This document shows, in pieces, positions 13,005 through 50,343 of a DNA stretch of 64,000 nt. The position numbers and the translations under genes were made by a program. Where the stretch lies: contig OX030963.1 of NCBI GenBank assembly GCA_943735955.1, positions 756,642-820,641 of the forward strand, written 5' to 3'. The DNA comes from Piscicola geometra. Lineage: Eukaryota > Annelida > Clitellata > Hirudinida > Piscicolidae. Position 1 is the stretch's first letter; each line of letters begins with the position of its first letter. The notes beneath the pieces were generated by a model. That model worked only from the letters and a program-made list of their open reading frames with translations, ran no database searches and had not been told where the DNA came from.

Positions 13005-14960
13005 GGCTGGGTGAGTGACTTCTAGAAGAGATTCCAAGGTTAAAGACAGGAGATGAAGCGATCTTCAGAGCGATGAAACCACAGATCAAGAAGTTCTTCT
13101 CAACGGTTTCAAAGAAGTCGTTCAAGCGCTCCCGATAATGATCTCAGCAACAACTGCCTCTTATATGCTCCTAGCTACACTAACGTCTCACTTCGCTACA
13201 AAACGTCGTGAAGACAACGTGAACATGTTCTTAATGTTCCTCGACGTTGCATGACTCACACAAACACACTCACACATAGACACACGTACGTACAACAGGA
13301 TACACACATCAAGGCAAACACGTACACATACATGCACAGACTCCAATACACACACACCAACGAAGAAGGCTAATGAAGGTGTAGTGTGTTCTGATTGGAT
13401 AGATTGGGTCATGCTTGGTTGAACACAACACTCCAACAACTGTGTGGTGAGAGGAGGCTGTGTCACTATAAAACTAACGTTGTTATGATATCACAATGAC
13501 ATAACAGCTAACATAGCAAATATAACAATGACATAACAGCTAACATAGCTAATATAACAATGACTTACCCTTGCTAACAGCCCATGCACGCATGTCATAC
13601 AATAGTTAACAGCTTATGCAGCAACAAAAGACAAACCACTAGGACGTCCTTTCAAGGCTCTGCAATGCCAGCGCCAAGTGAAGTCATCAGCAGTGCCACT
13701 GCGGCTTCGTGAGTGTCAGTGGACACCTCATGAAGACACCAACGAAGCAGCCACTGACACTTCCTCTTCCTTTCATGTCATGACCATGTCACAGTTTGTC
13801 ATGAATCGGTGGTCAATAAAAGCTCCTCAATTCAGGAAGTCCTGAGGAACGAAGTCGACTTGTTTTTAATGAGACAACGTCACCACCACAAGAGGTCTGC
13901 TATAACGAGGACGGTAAACAATAACAATAACATCATTGTGACGTCAGAGAAACCAGAGGAAAGAACATAAAACGTAGGTAGTGACGTAATTGAATGAAAT
14001 TATTGACAACAAGAACCTCAAGGAGGGATCGAAAGTGTGAAGAATTGTTCTTTAAATACGACAAAGAGAGACAAGCTACAAACTAGCTGCTGAAAAAAAA
14101 CGCCGAAGATTGCAACACTTGACACACATACACACACACACACACACACGCACAAACACACACACAAACAAACACATAAACACAAACATACACACTTAAA
14201 CAAATCTCAAGAACAAAATGGCTGGTATAACAGAGATCTGTGATTGTGAACAAGGGCATGTTGACGACGGCAATGAAGAAGGTCTCGGTGGTGGTTCGCG
14301 CCACGAGATTCTACGTTCGTGCACGAAAAAGCAGCATTAATGTGGCGCTTAATGCGAATAAATTAGAAGTTGGAGAGGCCTTGGAGTGGTGTGCCAGGGA
14401 ATTGGTCCTTCGTTGTTATAGCGACAAAATATTAATAATAATAATAATTTGTAAATATATTAATTAAAATCGTTATTATAAAATGTCCTAAACAAGAAGA
14501 GCAATGGCAGCAATAGATGCACTAGCGCAGAGTGGAGATGTGTCCCGTGCATCATGAAGGAGATGTGTCCCGTGTATCATGGAGGAGTGGTGGTATAACA
14601 GAAATAAATAACAAAAAGCACCTTAGCGTAACAATGAGAAAAACAAAAAATAATAATAAATAATAATATTGTTGTTGTTATTGATGAAATAGACGATGCT
14701 TACGCAGTGAGATGGAGGAGGAGTATAACACATGAGATTCGCTAGGCAATAAGGTTACTGTGTGAGTATCAGTGGTGATGGTGGTGGTGGTGGTAGTAGT
14801 AGTAGTAGTAGTGATATGATTAGTAAAGGTAGCAACCTGAGTAACAGTTATTCTAACAACCAACTACTAACGGCAACAAGTAACAACACTGTTATAAAAG
14901 CCTGAGAGCCGCAAAGACAAGGAATGAAGAAGTGAAATTGAAGATGATTGTTGGGAAACG
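13005..14960. other. Spacer 5' of the WIP-like gene
   Basis: No exon could be supported. The 5' UTR and promoter of the WIP-like gene should lie here. Contents: CA-rich DNA near 13260-13350 and 14125-14200, near-identical ATAACAATGACATAACAGCTAAC segments at about 13490-13565, and a GTGGTAGTAG run near 14780-14815. A 75-codon plus frame at 14240-14467 has no recognisable domain. Confidence 0.5.
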
Positions 14961-14965
14961 CTTTC

Positions 14966-15618
14966 ATCCATCCATCCATCCATCCATCCATCTATCCATC
15001 TATCCATCCATCTATCCATCCATCTATCCATCCATCTATCCATCCATCTTTCCATCCATCTATCCATCCATCTATCCATCCATCTATCCATCCATCTATC
15101 CATCCATCTATCCATCCATCTATCCATCCATCTATCCATCCATCTATCCATCCATCTTTCCATCCATCTATCCATCCATCTATCCATCCATCTATCCATC
15201 CATCTATCCATCCATCTATCCATCCATCTATCCATCCATCTATCCATCCATCTATCCATCCATCTATCCATCCATCTATCCATCCATCTATCCATCCATC
15301 TATCCATCCATCTATCCATCCATCTATCCATCCATCTATCCATCCATCTATCCATCCATCTATCCATCCATCTATCCATCCATCTATCCATCCATCTATC
15401 CATCCATCTATCCATCCATCTATCCATCCATCTATCCATCCATCTATCCATCCATCTATCCATCCATCTATCCATCCATCTATCCATCCATCTATCCATC
15501 CATCCATAAATCCATCCATCTATCCATCCATCCATCCATCCATCCATCCATCCATCCATCCATCCATCCATCCATCCATCCATCCATCCATCCATCCATC
15601 CATAAATCCATCCATCCC
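14966..15618. repeat. 12-nt TCTATCCATCCA minisatellite
   Basis: About 650 bp of nearly perfect 12-nt units, passing into pure CCAT near 15520-15600. It begins directly past the stop codon (15619-15621) of the MTSS1-like gene on the minus strand. Confidence 0.97.
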
Positions 15619-21060
<5,442 letters not shown>

Positions 21061-21519
21061 GTTGTCTCACTGAAAATAGTGATCAGTGGCTTCATATATT
21101 GTTTTGGTTATTGAGTTTGAAACAGTTCTAAGTCAATTATTGTAATTATATTATTAGATTTATTTAAAATTTATTTATTTTAACAATTTTGAAAATGTAA
21201 TTTACCTGCATTAAAGAAATGTTTATATATTTATAAAAATAAATATTAATTAAGTTTAAATTGAAATCCGCGAATAATTCCCGATTAAATCACTTGAATT
21301 TTAAATTAGGTAAAACAACGACCAAATAAACTAAAAAATGTATATATATTTTTTTTCTTCTAAATAATGCATTGATGAACTTATATTGACATAATGGTAG
21401 TATAAAATATTTTTTTATAATTTACTTTATCTGTGCTAAACGATAATAAAGATAGAGTATTTTAAAAGTGAAATATATATTTTTAATACCAACAAAATAT
21501 TTACAAAAAAACACATAAA
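21061..21519. promoter_or_regulatory. Divergent AT-rich intergenic region
   Basis: About 460 bp separate the first ATG of the minus-strand MTSS1-like gene from the first ATG of the plus-strand unknown gene. The stretch is strongly AT-rich and contains no microsatellite, unlike almost every other spacer in the window. I infer shared or back-to-back promoters; no specific element was identified. Confidence 0.4.
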
Positions 21520-24270
21520 ATGCTCGTGAACAGAATCAAAAGAGTTATGAATGCATATTTTTGGCAAAAAACTGTGAAAATGTTTTGCACTGAAGTGGTT
21601 TTGAGCACTGAACAGACCAGTCTCACACGTCTGCCAAAGAAGAAGAAGAAGATCATTTACAGCACCACGTCCAACCTCATGAACGTGCAAATGAAGTCTG
21701 AAGTGAAAGAACTTTATGTGGAAGTTTCTGAGTGTTCTAACCCCAGTCAGGTGGTTTAACTTTATTATTATTAGTTATTAATATTTTATACATATTTTAT
21801 TAATGTTTGCAAATGTATAAATTAATCATTAGCCCTCTTCGACCTCCCATCAGATCTTGGACATTGCAGTGACCAAAGTCATCAACAACAGCAACAACAC
21901 CGTCACTGACCACACCCTTCTTGCACTGGTCATCAAGAGGTTTTTTAAACTCCATCCTGTTGCTGTATTGTATTTTATTATATCGCAATTTTTTCATTCG
22001 AATTTATCAATGCAATTATATTGTAATGCATTAATTAGAAATGCATTTTTTTAATTATTATATTTTTACATTTTAATACTGTATTTACCATCATACAACC
22101 ACACTCAGACTCTACAACTTGACGCACATACGATACGACGACTCAGCAGTGAATGCTCAACTGGTGAGTGCCATCTCACAAGATGAGAGCTTCCAGGTGG
22201 GTGGTTGAGTGGGTGGGTGTGTGAATGGATGCAAAGATGGGTGAGTGGAATTAAGTAACTGCTAGATGAAATCTCAATATAATTTTGTTTTTTAATTGAA
22301 GCGCTATACAAACACCTCAACACAACGTGTACACCACTCCACCACCAGACGATACTGGCACACGTGGTCACCTCGGCGAGGCATCTGCCCTCCGAAATCA
22401 TCAACGACCTCTTCCTCCACCTCCTCCACTTCTCTACCCCCTCACCCATCCTCTTCTCTCTCTGCAGACTGGCCGCCAACACCTGCCACCTCCTCTCCCT
22501 CAACCAACTGTGCACCCTGCTGGGCGTCCTTTTTGAGATCCTCCATACTGACAGCTACCCTTTGAATGTTGAATACCACAAGATTGTGAAGGATGCAATG
22601 GCGGGAAACAAAAATGTTCTGATTGATGGTTTGCTGGATCGTCTGAACAGCACATCCCTGGAATGCGATTATTACTGGAATGCACTTTTAAGGAGTCAAA
22701 CTCTCTTGCTGGTGGAGTGTGTGCAGGGGCTGGTGAAGTCGAGGGTGCACCACACCAACACCCTCACCCCCAAGCAACGGACCAACCTTATATTTTTCAT
22801 CCGGTTAGTGCATGCATGGGTGGATGGATGAATGCATGCATGCATGGGTGGATGAGTGCATGGGGGGTGGATGCATGAATGAGTGCATGGATGGGTGGGT
22901 GGATGAGTGCATGGATTGGTGCATGGATGGGTGGGTGGATGAGTGCATGGATTGGTGCATGCATGGGTGGGTGGATGGATGCATGGATTGGTGCATGCAT
23001 GGGTGGGTGGATGAGTGCATGGATTGGTGCATGCATGGGTGGGTGGATGGATGCATGGATTGGTGCATGCATGGGTGGGTGGATGAGTGCATGAATTGGT
23101 GCATGCATGGGTGGGTGGATGGATGCATGGATTGGTGCATGCATGGGTGGGTGGATGAGTGCATGGATGAATGCATGCATGCATGGGTGGATGAGTGCAT
23201 GGGGGGGTGGATGCATGGGTGGGTGGATGAGTGCATGGGGGGGTGGATGAGTGCATGGGGGGGTGGATGAGTGCATGGATGGATATAACAAACTCCTCTT
23301 TCCCACAGAAACTTTTCGTATAGAGAGAAAGTGAAGAAGGATTTATTGAGAGAGATGGGCGGGATGGTGAGGGGAGGTAACGAGGGATACCTGGTGAGGC
23401 TGGTGGTTGCTATGGTGACTGAGCAACCAGACGATCTGAGTTTGAGGTTGCTAGGGAGGGCGATAGAAGGGGTGATAAGGAACAAAGAAGGCTGTAGCAA
23501 GCATAGAATAAACAACCTCCTTGATGAAACGGAAATACTTTTTTCAGTTAATGACGTCAGCATGATGCTGGATGCCATCGTAAATCATTATCAAGACTTG
23601 TCGTCTGCAATGAGTGGTGCTGATGATGATGATGTGGGTGGTGGTGCTGATGATGATAGGGGTGGGGGATTGGAAGAGGGACTTTTCATATTAGTCAATC
23701 ATATGATTTCGGACGTGATGAAGAGAATAGGGAGGGATGGTGATGGAATCGGAGATAATGATAACGATAATAACAGTAATAATAATAACAATAAGAATTG
23801 TAATAATAGTAAAAATAGGTACAGAAGGAAGGTGAGTCGAGATGAAGATGTGTTGTTGTTGTTGAACGTGGTGTGCAGGCTTGCTCAACTGAGTGTCTTC
23901 AATGAAGAACTGGTTGCCGCAGTGGTTGAGAGGGGAGTGTGGAGTGCTGCTGCTGATGATGATGCTGCTGATGATGATGATGATCACGATGAGAAGCTGA
24001 TGCATTTGTTGGGTGGTGGGGATGATAGTGATCATGCTAGTAATAAAAATAATAATGTTAATAATCATAATAATAATATTAGTTATGATCATATAAATCA
24101 TAATAATAATAATATTAGTTATATTAATCATAAAAGTAGCTATTTGACTTCGTTTCTTGATGTATTTGTTAACTACACAACTCAAGCTTGCAAAAAACTA
24201 TGTTTAAGTACTAGTAATAGTAGTGGTTGTGGTAGTAGTAGTAGTGGTTGTGGTAGTAGTAGTAGTAGTA

Positions 24271-24324
<54 letters not shown>

Positions 24325-25292
24325 ATGAAGTCATGATGACACGGCATTCTCAACGGGACTCGAATCTCCGAGCGATCGACAAAGTTCTGTCTGAATTGAT
24401 CAAAGGTGGGTGGTGTGGTTAGGTGTGGTTTGGTGTAGTTTGGTGTTGTTGGGTGTAGTGGAATAAAGTCAGCTAACTGCTTCCCCTCTTCCTCCAGATG
24501 GCGATGTTATGAATACAGCGTTGCATCACCTCTACAAGCTGAAGATTGCAAGATTGTGTGGCGGTGGTGAAGGAGTGAAGGAAGAGGAAGGGTTGGATGA
24601 ATTGTGGTCAGTGTTGAGGGAGGGTGATGTGGAGAAGCCTGAAGGTGTTGAGAAGTTATATGAAGATGAGAGGTGAGTAGTGGTTAAGATGGGAGTTGGG
24701 TGGTTGATGTCTTGTGATGGCATTTAGGTAGTTGATACGTTATTTCAGCGTTATGGGTGGTATAGAGAGTTGTTTTAGTTTTTGGAGTTGGCCTCGTTTT
24801 ACTCTATAGATTATTTCCTTAGTCACATTTTTAAAATAAATATCCACTCGCCAGGGGGACGGTGCTCAGCTGGCCTGATGCCTGCTTCTGGAGATGCTCC
24901 ACCCGTCTCAAACCTTCGTGGCAACTGCTTGCTGCTGTCTCTGCAGATGCGAAGAAGAAGAGGGGAGGAAGAAAGGATGGTGAGGGAGGGTGTGATGATG
25001 ATACTAATGGAGGAGGGGAGAGGCACAGAGACGGAGGGGGCATTTTCGACTCGAGAGGCTTCCCGATGGAGGCCACAAGAGAACTCTTCCAAGGCGGCAA
25101 CAGCAAGTACATCTTTGTGGTGAGGATCATTACTACCATCTTTGCTTTTTCATTTTATTATTACGATTTGTATATTTTAATTATTTAAATATTATATATA
25201 TTTATTAATATTGTTTTTATTTGTTCTTTTTTCATTGTTAATGATCTGGCAAGAATCAATGGTGGACGAAGCGTCATCGCTTGCCTAAGTGA
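21520..25292 (+). CDS. Unrecognised 828-residue protein, probably helical
   Basis: Eight exons with matching phases: 21520-21750, 21854-21939, 22109-22200, 22302-22803, 23309-24405, 24498-24672, 24855-25119, 25254-25292; 2487 nt. I do not recognise the family. Seen: a basic KKKKK segment near residue 40; a Leu-rich helical middle (for example PSEIINDLFLHLLHFSTPS and WNALLRSQTLLLVECVQGLV) that could be HEAT/ARM-like; a region broken by Asp-, Asn- and Ser-runs in exon 5 (AGT run at 24215-24324); and the C-terminus NQWWTKRHRLPK. The low-complexity block coincides with GAT, AAT and AGT microsatellites still in frame. The donor of exon 3 is the least sure: the 22200 site fits the phase, but stronger-looking donors exist at 22163 and 22196. 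The start could lie upstream. An AATAAA 78 nt past the stop supports the 3' end. Confidence 0.62.
22804..23288. repeat. Minisatellite filling an intron from its donor
   Basis: Units of GGTGCATGCATGGGTGGGTG plus GATG/GATGCATGGATT alternate for about 480 bp. The first copy starts at the donor GTTAGTGCATGCATGGG, so the array is in register with the 5' splice site. The exon 5 acceptor follows 20 nt after the array. Confidence 0.93.
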
Positions 25293-25369
25293 ACGACGAG
25301 GCGACAAAAACAGCGTTAGAGCGGCAACGAGGCGTCTGCAACGCTCAAGAAAAAACTTCTTCTGCACGC

Positions 25370-25375
25370 AATAAA
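25370..25375 (+). terminator. Poly(A) signal AATAAA
   Basis: AATAAA 78 nt past the stop codon of the unrecognised plus-strand gene. Confidence 0.55.
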
Positions 25376-27164
25376 GCTGTCAGTGCGCTCACACCGCCTC
25401 AGTGCTTACATCTTCCGATCAGCGCCGCTCCCTAGCAACACTCGAGCGAAGAATCACCGCTTAAAGCTCGCTCACCACAGCTGAATCACACAGGTGAAGG
25501 CGTCATCGAGGGAGGCGTTGTCAGGTGCTGAGAGGGATGGTCGTCTCGAGGCGATGATGGGTGCAGTTACTGCAGGCTGATGGAGGAGGTGCTTTGGTGC
25601 TACTGTGTTGTGGCTGGGTTGGTCTGTTTGTTTTGGAGGGGGTGGGCTTCTAACGCTGGGTTGTGGAGGGTGGTTTGGAAGGGAGGGATAGTTGTTTAAA
25701 TTGAAAGTTTTGTAGAAATGATTCCGTGTTGCAGATGAATAAATGTCACGTGGTTGTTGCTTGAAAAGAAAAGACATAAAGTTGCTGTGTAGCGAAGTGC
25801 ACTGCTGATCAAGAAGTAGTAGTGAAGAAGTAGGTGGGTGCAGGTGGTGGGGTAGAATAGGTAGGTGGAGTACGAAAGGAAGGCGTTGATGATGATGATG
25901 GTGATGATGATGATTATGATTATGATGATGATGATGGAAGGGTCGAAGAAGCAACAAAAATGCGTGCAAATGACAAGAGATGAAAACAACATTTGAAAGG
26001 AAAGCTCAAATAAAGGCGTGTGTGGTGAGGTGGATGAGATGGTGTAGTGAGGTGAAGTAGAGTGAGGTGGATGAAATGGTGGAGTGAGATTGGTGTTTCG
26101 AGGTGGGTGAGAGTGAAGAGGGTGTCGTAAATGGGTCTGTTGAATTGGGTAAGGTGGGTGAAGTGTATGATGACGTAGATGAGGTAATTGGGTAAGGTGG
26201 GTGGAGTGTATGGTGACGTAGATGAGGTAATTGGGTAAGGTGGGTGAAATGGGTGAGGTGTTGTATCTGAAGCGATGACAAACGTCGCTGGAAAGGAGAT
26301 AATTAAAAATTGAAAGTCGCCACCACAATGACAAAGTCGCCACCACAATGACAAAGTCGCCACCACAATGACAAAGTCGCCATCAGGCTCTAGCGGGAGG
26401 CTCGCAGACTTTGATGAATGAATTCGGAAACAAAATTCTTGCCGCTGAAAATATATCTACGCTCCACACAGAGACAAAGAGACACACACACGTACACAGA
26501 CACACATACAAAAAGCATACAAGGAAAAACAGATATTTGGGTTTATAAAAAAATGAATGAAAAGATGGGAAAAGAGGGTGGATGAGGGAGAGAGGATGAG
26601 TAAGGGTAGAGGATGGAGAGATGAGGAATGAAGGTGGATGAGTGAGAGATGGTGAGTATGGTAGATGACTGAAAGATGGTGAGTAAGAGTGAATGAAGGA
26701 GAGATAATGAGGAGTGAGGGTGTATAGAAGAGAGATTTTCTAGAGACGATGATGGCATCTATGGCGTGTGACGTTGTTAGTGACGCTGATCTGTGATTGG
26801 CTGCTGGAGCGACCAATGGCAGCAGGTATCAGACGTCCAGTAGCGCAATTGTCATAACCTGCAGTTTTGAACGACAATCAGATCGGCATTTGAACCCTCT
26901 CTCCATCTCTCTCTCTTCTTTTATTCTTTTATTTTTATTTTCTCTCTTTCTCTGATTGTTTCTATTTTCTTGTCTTCTGGGTCTAATTTTCTTCAAACTG
27001 AATTTCCCTTTTCACCATCATCTTTGCCCCCACCACCATCACTTGCTTGCCATCAAAAACACATCAGTGGGACATACAAACATATGCACGCACATACAAA
27101 TATAGTCCCATACATATGCACACATTAACAAACAAACAAACAAATACACACACACACACACACA

Positions 27165-27197
<33 letters not shown>

Positions 27198-28010
27198 TCC
27201 CGCCAACGATGCGGGCTTGTTTTCGTGTTTCGATGTCAACGTCATTAGGTCGCATCATCAGAAATTCGAGCGATGATTGGTCGGCATAAAAGTTTATATA
27301 CTTTCATATAAACGTATGTGTGTACGTGTGTGCTTGTGTGCGTGCTTGTGTGTGTGTTTGCGTGTGTGCTTGTGTGCGTGCACATATTGAATGTAGGGAT
27401 GTATATTAATTTGGGTACGATGCTTTGTGTTGATGTGATGGCAAGCACTGCGATATACAATGTATGCAAACTATGTATGCAAACTCTATATACACTTCGT
27501 ATAATAAATAATAGAAAGTGTAATTTAATTGCGTATAAAATGGGAGGGTGGATGCGTATAAAAGGAGGAAGATGGATCGACACGAGAAGTTTAATCTGCC
27601 GATTTGTTATTTAAATGCCTGTAAATTATTTGCTGCGCTCAAAGCCGTGCTGGAGTTTAACTGATTTTTTGGTGTAAATCTTCAGATCGCCAAATTGAAT
27701 CTGCTTTGTAACTAGCTGTGAAGTTTGATTACATTCTAGAAAAATTTACAACGGCTTTACCGAAAGTTACCGTGTTTTACGTCACATCCGAATGAGTTAC
27801 TCTTCCATCTCAGAACCTCTTGCAGTAGGACTTCGAGTAGTAGTAGTTGTTGTTGTAGGACAGTCTGTAGCTTTAGGTGAGACTTTACACTGCATTCCCA
27901 ATTAGAAGATGCAAGAAGTTGCTCTTTAATGAGTTGATTAATTAGATGATAATTAACTCGCATAATGAAGAAATACTAATAAAAAAATAGATACTGATTA
28001 AGAGGCAGGT
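25376..28010. other. Intergenic region, no supported exon
   Basis: Contents: GGTGGAGTGAG-type imperfect repeats at 25990-26250; three tandem copies of a CAATGACAAAGTCGCCACCA unit at about 26325-26380; GAGTGAGAGATGG-type DNA at 26570-26730; CA-rich DNA at 27150-27195; and GTGTGCTTGTGTGCG at 27320-27385. Upstream dri exons and the promoter may lie here, but I cannot place them. A 68-codon minus frame at 27757-27963 is Leu/Gln-rich and unsupported. Confidence 0.5.
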
Positions 28011-28262
28011 ACTGATTAAGAGGCAGGTACTGATTAAGAGGCAGGTACTGATTAAGAGGCAGGTACTGATTAAGAGGCAGGTACTGATTAAGAAGCAGGT
28101 ACTGATTAAGAAGCAGGTACTGATTAAGAGGCAGGTACTGATTAAGAGGCAGGTACTGATTAAGAAGCAGGTACTGATTAAGAGGCAGGTACTGATTAAG
28201 AAGCAGGTACTGATTAAGAAACAGGTACTGATTAAGAGGCAAGTACTGGTTAAGAGACAGGT
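28011..28262. repeat. 18-nt minisatellite with donor-like CAGGTACTG
   Basis: About 14 copies of AAGAGGCAGGTACTGATT (some with AAGAAG). Each plus-strand copy contains CAG|GTACTG, close to a consensus 5' splice site. The last copy leads into GACAG|GTGAGG. The array lies 290 bp upstream of the first dri exon seen. On the minus strand it gives a hexapeptide repeat (LNQYLP) over 196 codons. Confidence 0.93.
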
Positions 28263-28383
28263 GAGGGAGAGAGGAATGTGTGATGATGCGGCAAGAAGGC
28301 AAGACAGTGGAAGAGGTCGTCAGTGCCAGTCTGGTGAGGGGCGAGGTTGGGTGGATATGGGGGTGGTAGGTTATGGATTTGAG

Positions 28384-28486
28384 GAGGTGATGGATGGGTG
28401 GATGGATGGGTGGATGGATGGGTGGATGGATGGGTGGATGGGTGGACGTATGGATGGGTGGATGGATGGATGGATAGACGTATGGA
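28384..28486. repeat. GGATGGGTGGAT array
   Basis: Short GGAT-type repeat upstream of the first dri exon seen. Confidence 0.9.
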
Positions 28487-28550
28487 TGGTGTATTTGAGT
28501 GAGTGGTGGAGTGGTGGCTGGGCATGAATTAGTTGAAACCAACGCCACAG

Positions 28551-48365
<19,815 letters not shown>

Positions 48366-50185
48366 TGATGACGACGAGGATGATGATGATGATGATAATC
48401 AAGATGATGATCAAGATGATGATGATGTTTGACGGCTGATCAAGAATGATTATTTTTTTATTTTGTACTTTGACTGTACTACAACTGTACACTATCCGTT
48501 TTAAAATGTACTTAAAACTGTATTACAACTGTACACTATCCGTTTTAAAAATGTACTTAAAACTGTATTACAAGCTTATTAGGCAGGTCCACAAGGCATA
48601 GGAAGTCATTCACATGTACACACACAAACATACACACAAACACAAACAAACATACACACAAACACACACACGTACATATAAAAGCAAACTTAAGTTTCAT
48701 GAATTTGGTTGCATGTTGTTAATGATATTGTTCGACGGAGTTGTTGTCACTCAATCATTATTGCATCGTGCCACGACACCCCTCGTTCAATGCGGCTATG
48801 GCGTGTGTGGTTTGTTGCCGATGTGTGTTCAGGGGTGGGTTGTCCAGGGGTGGGTTGTCTAGGGGTGGGTTGTCCATGGGTGGGTTGACTCTGGTTTGCT
48901 GATGCTACAACTTGATGAAGAGGGTGATGGTGTTGATGATGAGAATGGTGCTGACAATTACGTCACAGGACGTAGTGCGAAATGACGTAGTGTGAAATGA
49001 CGTAGTGTGAATATTCTGTGCGCGACTAACATTAGACCAACGTTACCACGGCAAGCATTCCATCTGGAAGTGCACGACGTCAGTGTACACTTCAAGTGCA
49101 CAACTCAAGTGTGCACACTTCTAACTGGACGAACTTCAAGCGTCAGCAATTACTTTCGTTTAGCTCTATTTTGCATGAGGCTCTTCATATTTTCGCTTTG
49201 AATGTTGTCAATTTTATACACACATAGGTGCACACAAACGAATATTTTTATACGTACACGCATGAATAAATACACACATACATACAGACATATACACACG
49301 CATACATACACACAAATATACACACATACATACACACGCACATACACACATATACATACGAGAAGAATTACAGATACTCCCATTTGAATCCAATGGATTG
49401 TAAATATTCTTTTTGTGGTTGTAACTCAGTCATTCAAACTGCTAATCAATAAAACCCACCAAAGACTTCGAAAAAACAACCAACAACACCACAACCACAC
49501 CAAAACAACACTAACACCCCAACAACACAACATCATTACAACACAAAAACAACACCAAAAAAACAAAAACACAACAACAACACCACACTAACAACCCAAC
49601 AACACAACAACAACAACAACAACACCCATCCAAACAACGCCACTTCAAGAAATCTCTCTCGAATAAATGGCGTCTTCAAGCAGACGACTTGGACGTTTCA
49701 TTCATGAATGAGGCTTTAAGCAAACTTATAAGAAAGTATTCAAAGAAGCAAAAAAACACACAAACATACAAGCAATAAACATTCAGACATACAACTAAAC
49801 AATCACATAAACATACACGCAGACAATCACACAAACAAACAAGAAAAATACTTCAGATAGCTCCACAGCTCCAAGCCACCTTCATCCTCCCACTGGTATC
49901 ATCATCATCATCAACATCATCATCATGAGGGCTAAAGGATGACACACGACCCTGCATCTTGCTCCTTACACTTTGAAGGGTCCCTTTGGAGATGCAGCGA
50001 AGCCTGCCAGTACTTCTTGTTTGAGGCGTGGAGATGAGGCTGGTCAATTGTGGGAGGAATGAATATGGCGATGATGATGGTGATGATGATGGTGATGATG
50101 GGGATGATGATGGTGATGATGATTGTGATGATGATGATGGTGATGATGGGGATGATAGTGGTGATGATGATTGTGATGATGATGG

Positions 50186-50240
<55 letters not shown>

Positions 50241-50302
50241 AATGGTGATGATGATGGTGATGATGGGGATGATGATGGTGATGATGATGGTGATGATGAT
50301 GG

Positions 50303-50343
<41 letters not shown>

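Noticed and set aside
14240..14467. 75-codon plus frame in the spacer 5' of the WIP-like gene
   Set aside because: No domain, ends in an ATA-rich run, no supporting splice sites; length is within chance.
22299..22316. GCGCTATACAAAC at an exon start, like the LINE 3' tails
   Set aside because: The match is short and the sequence codes ALYKHL in phase with its exon. Treated as coincidence.
27757..27963. 68-codon minus frame rich in Leu and Gln
   Set aside because: Overlaps a GTAGTAGTTGTTGTTG repeat, has no splice partner and no domain.
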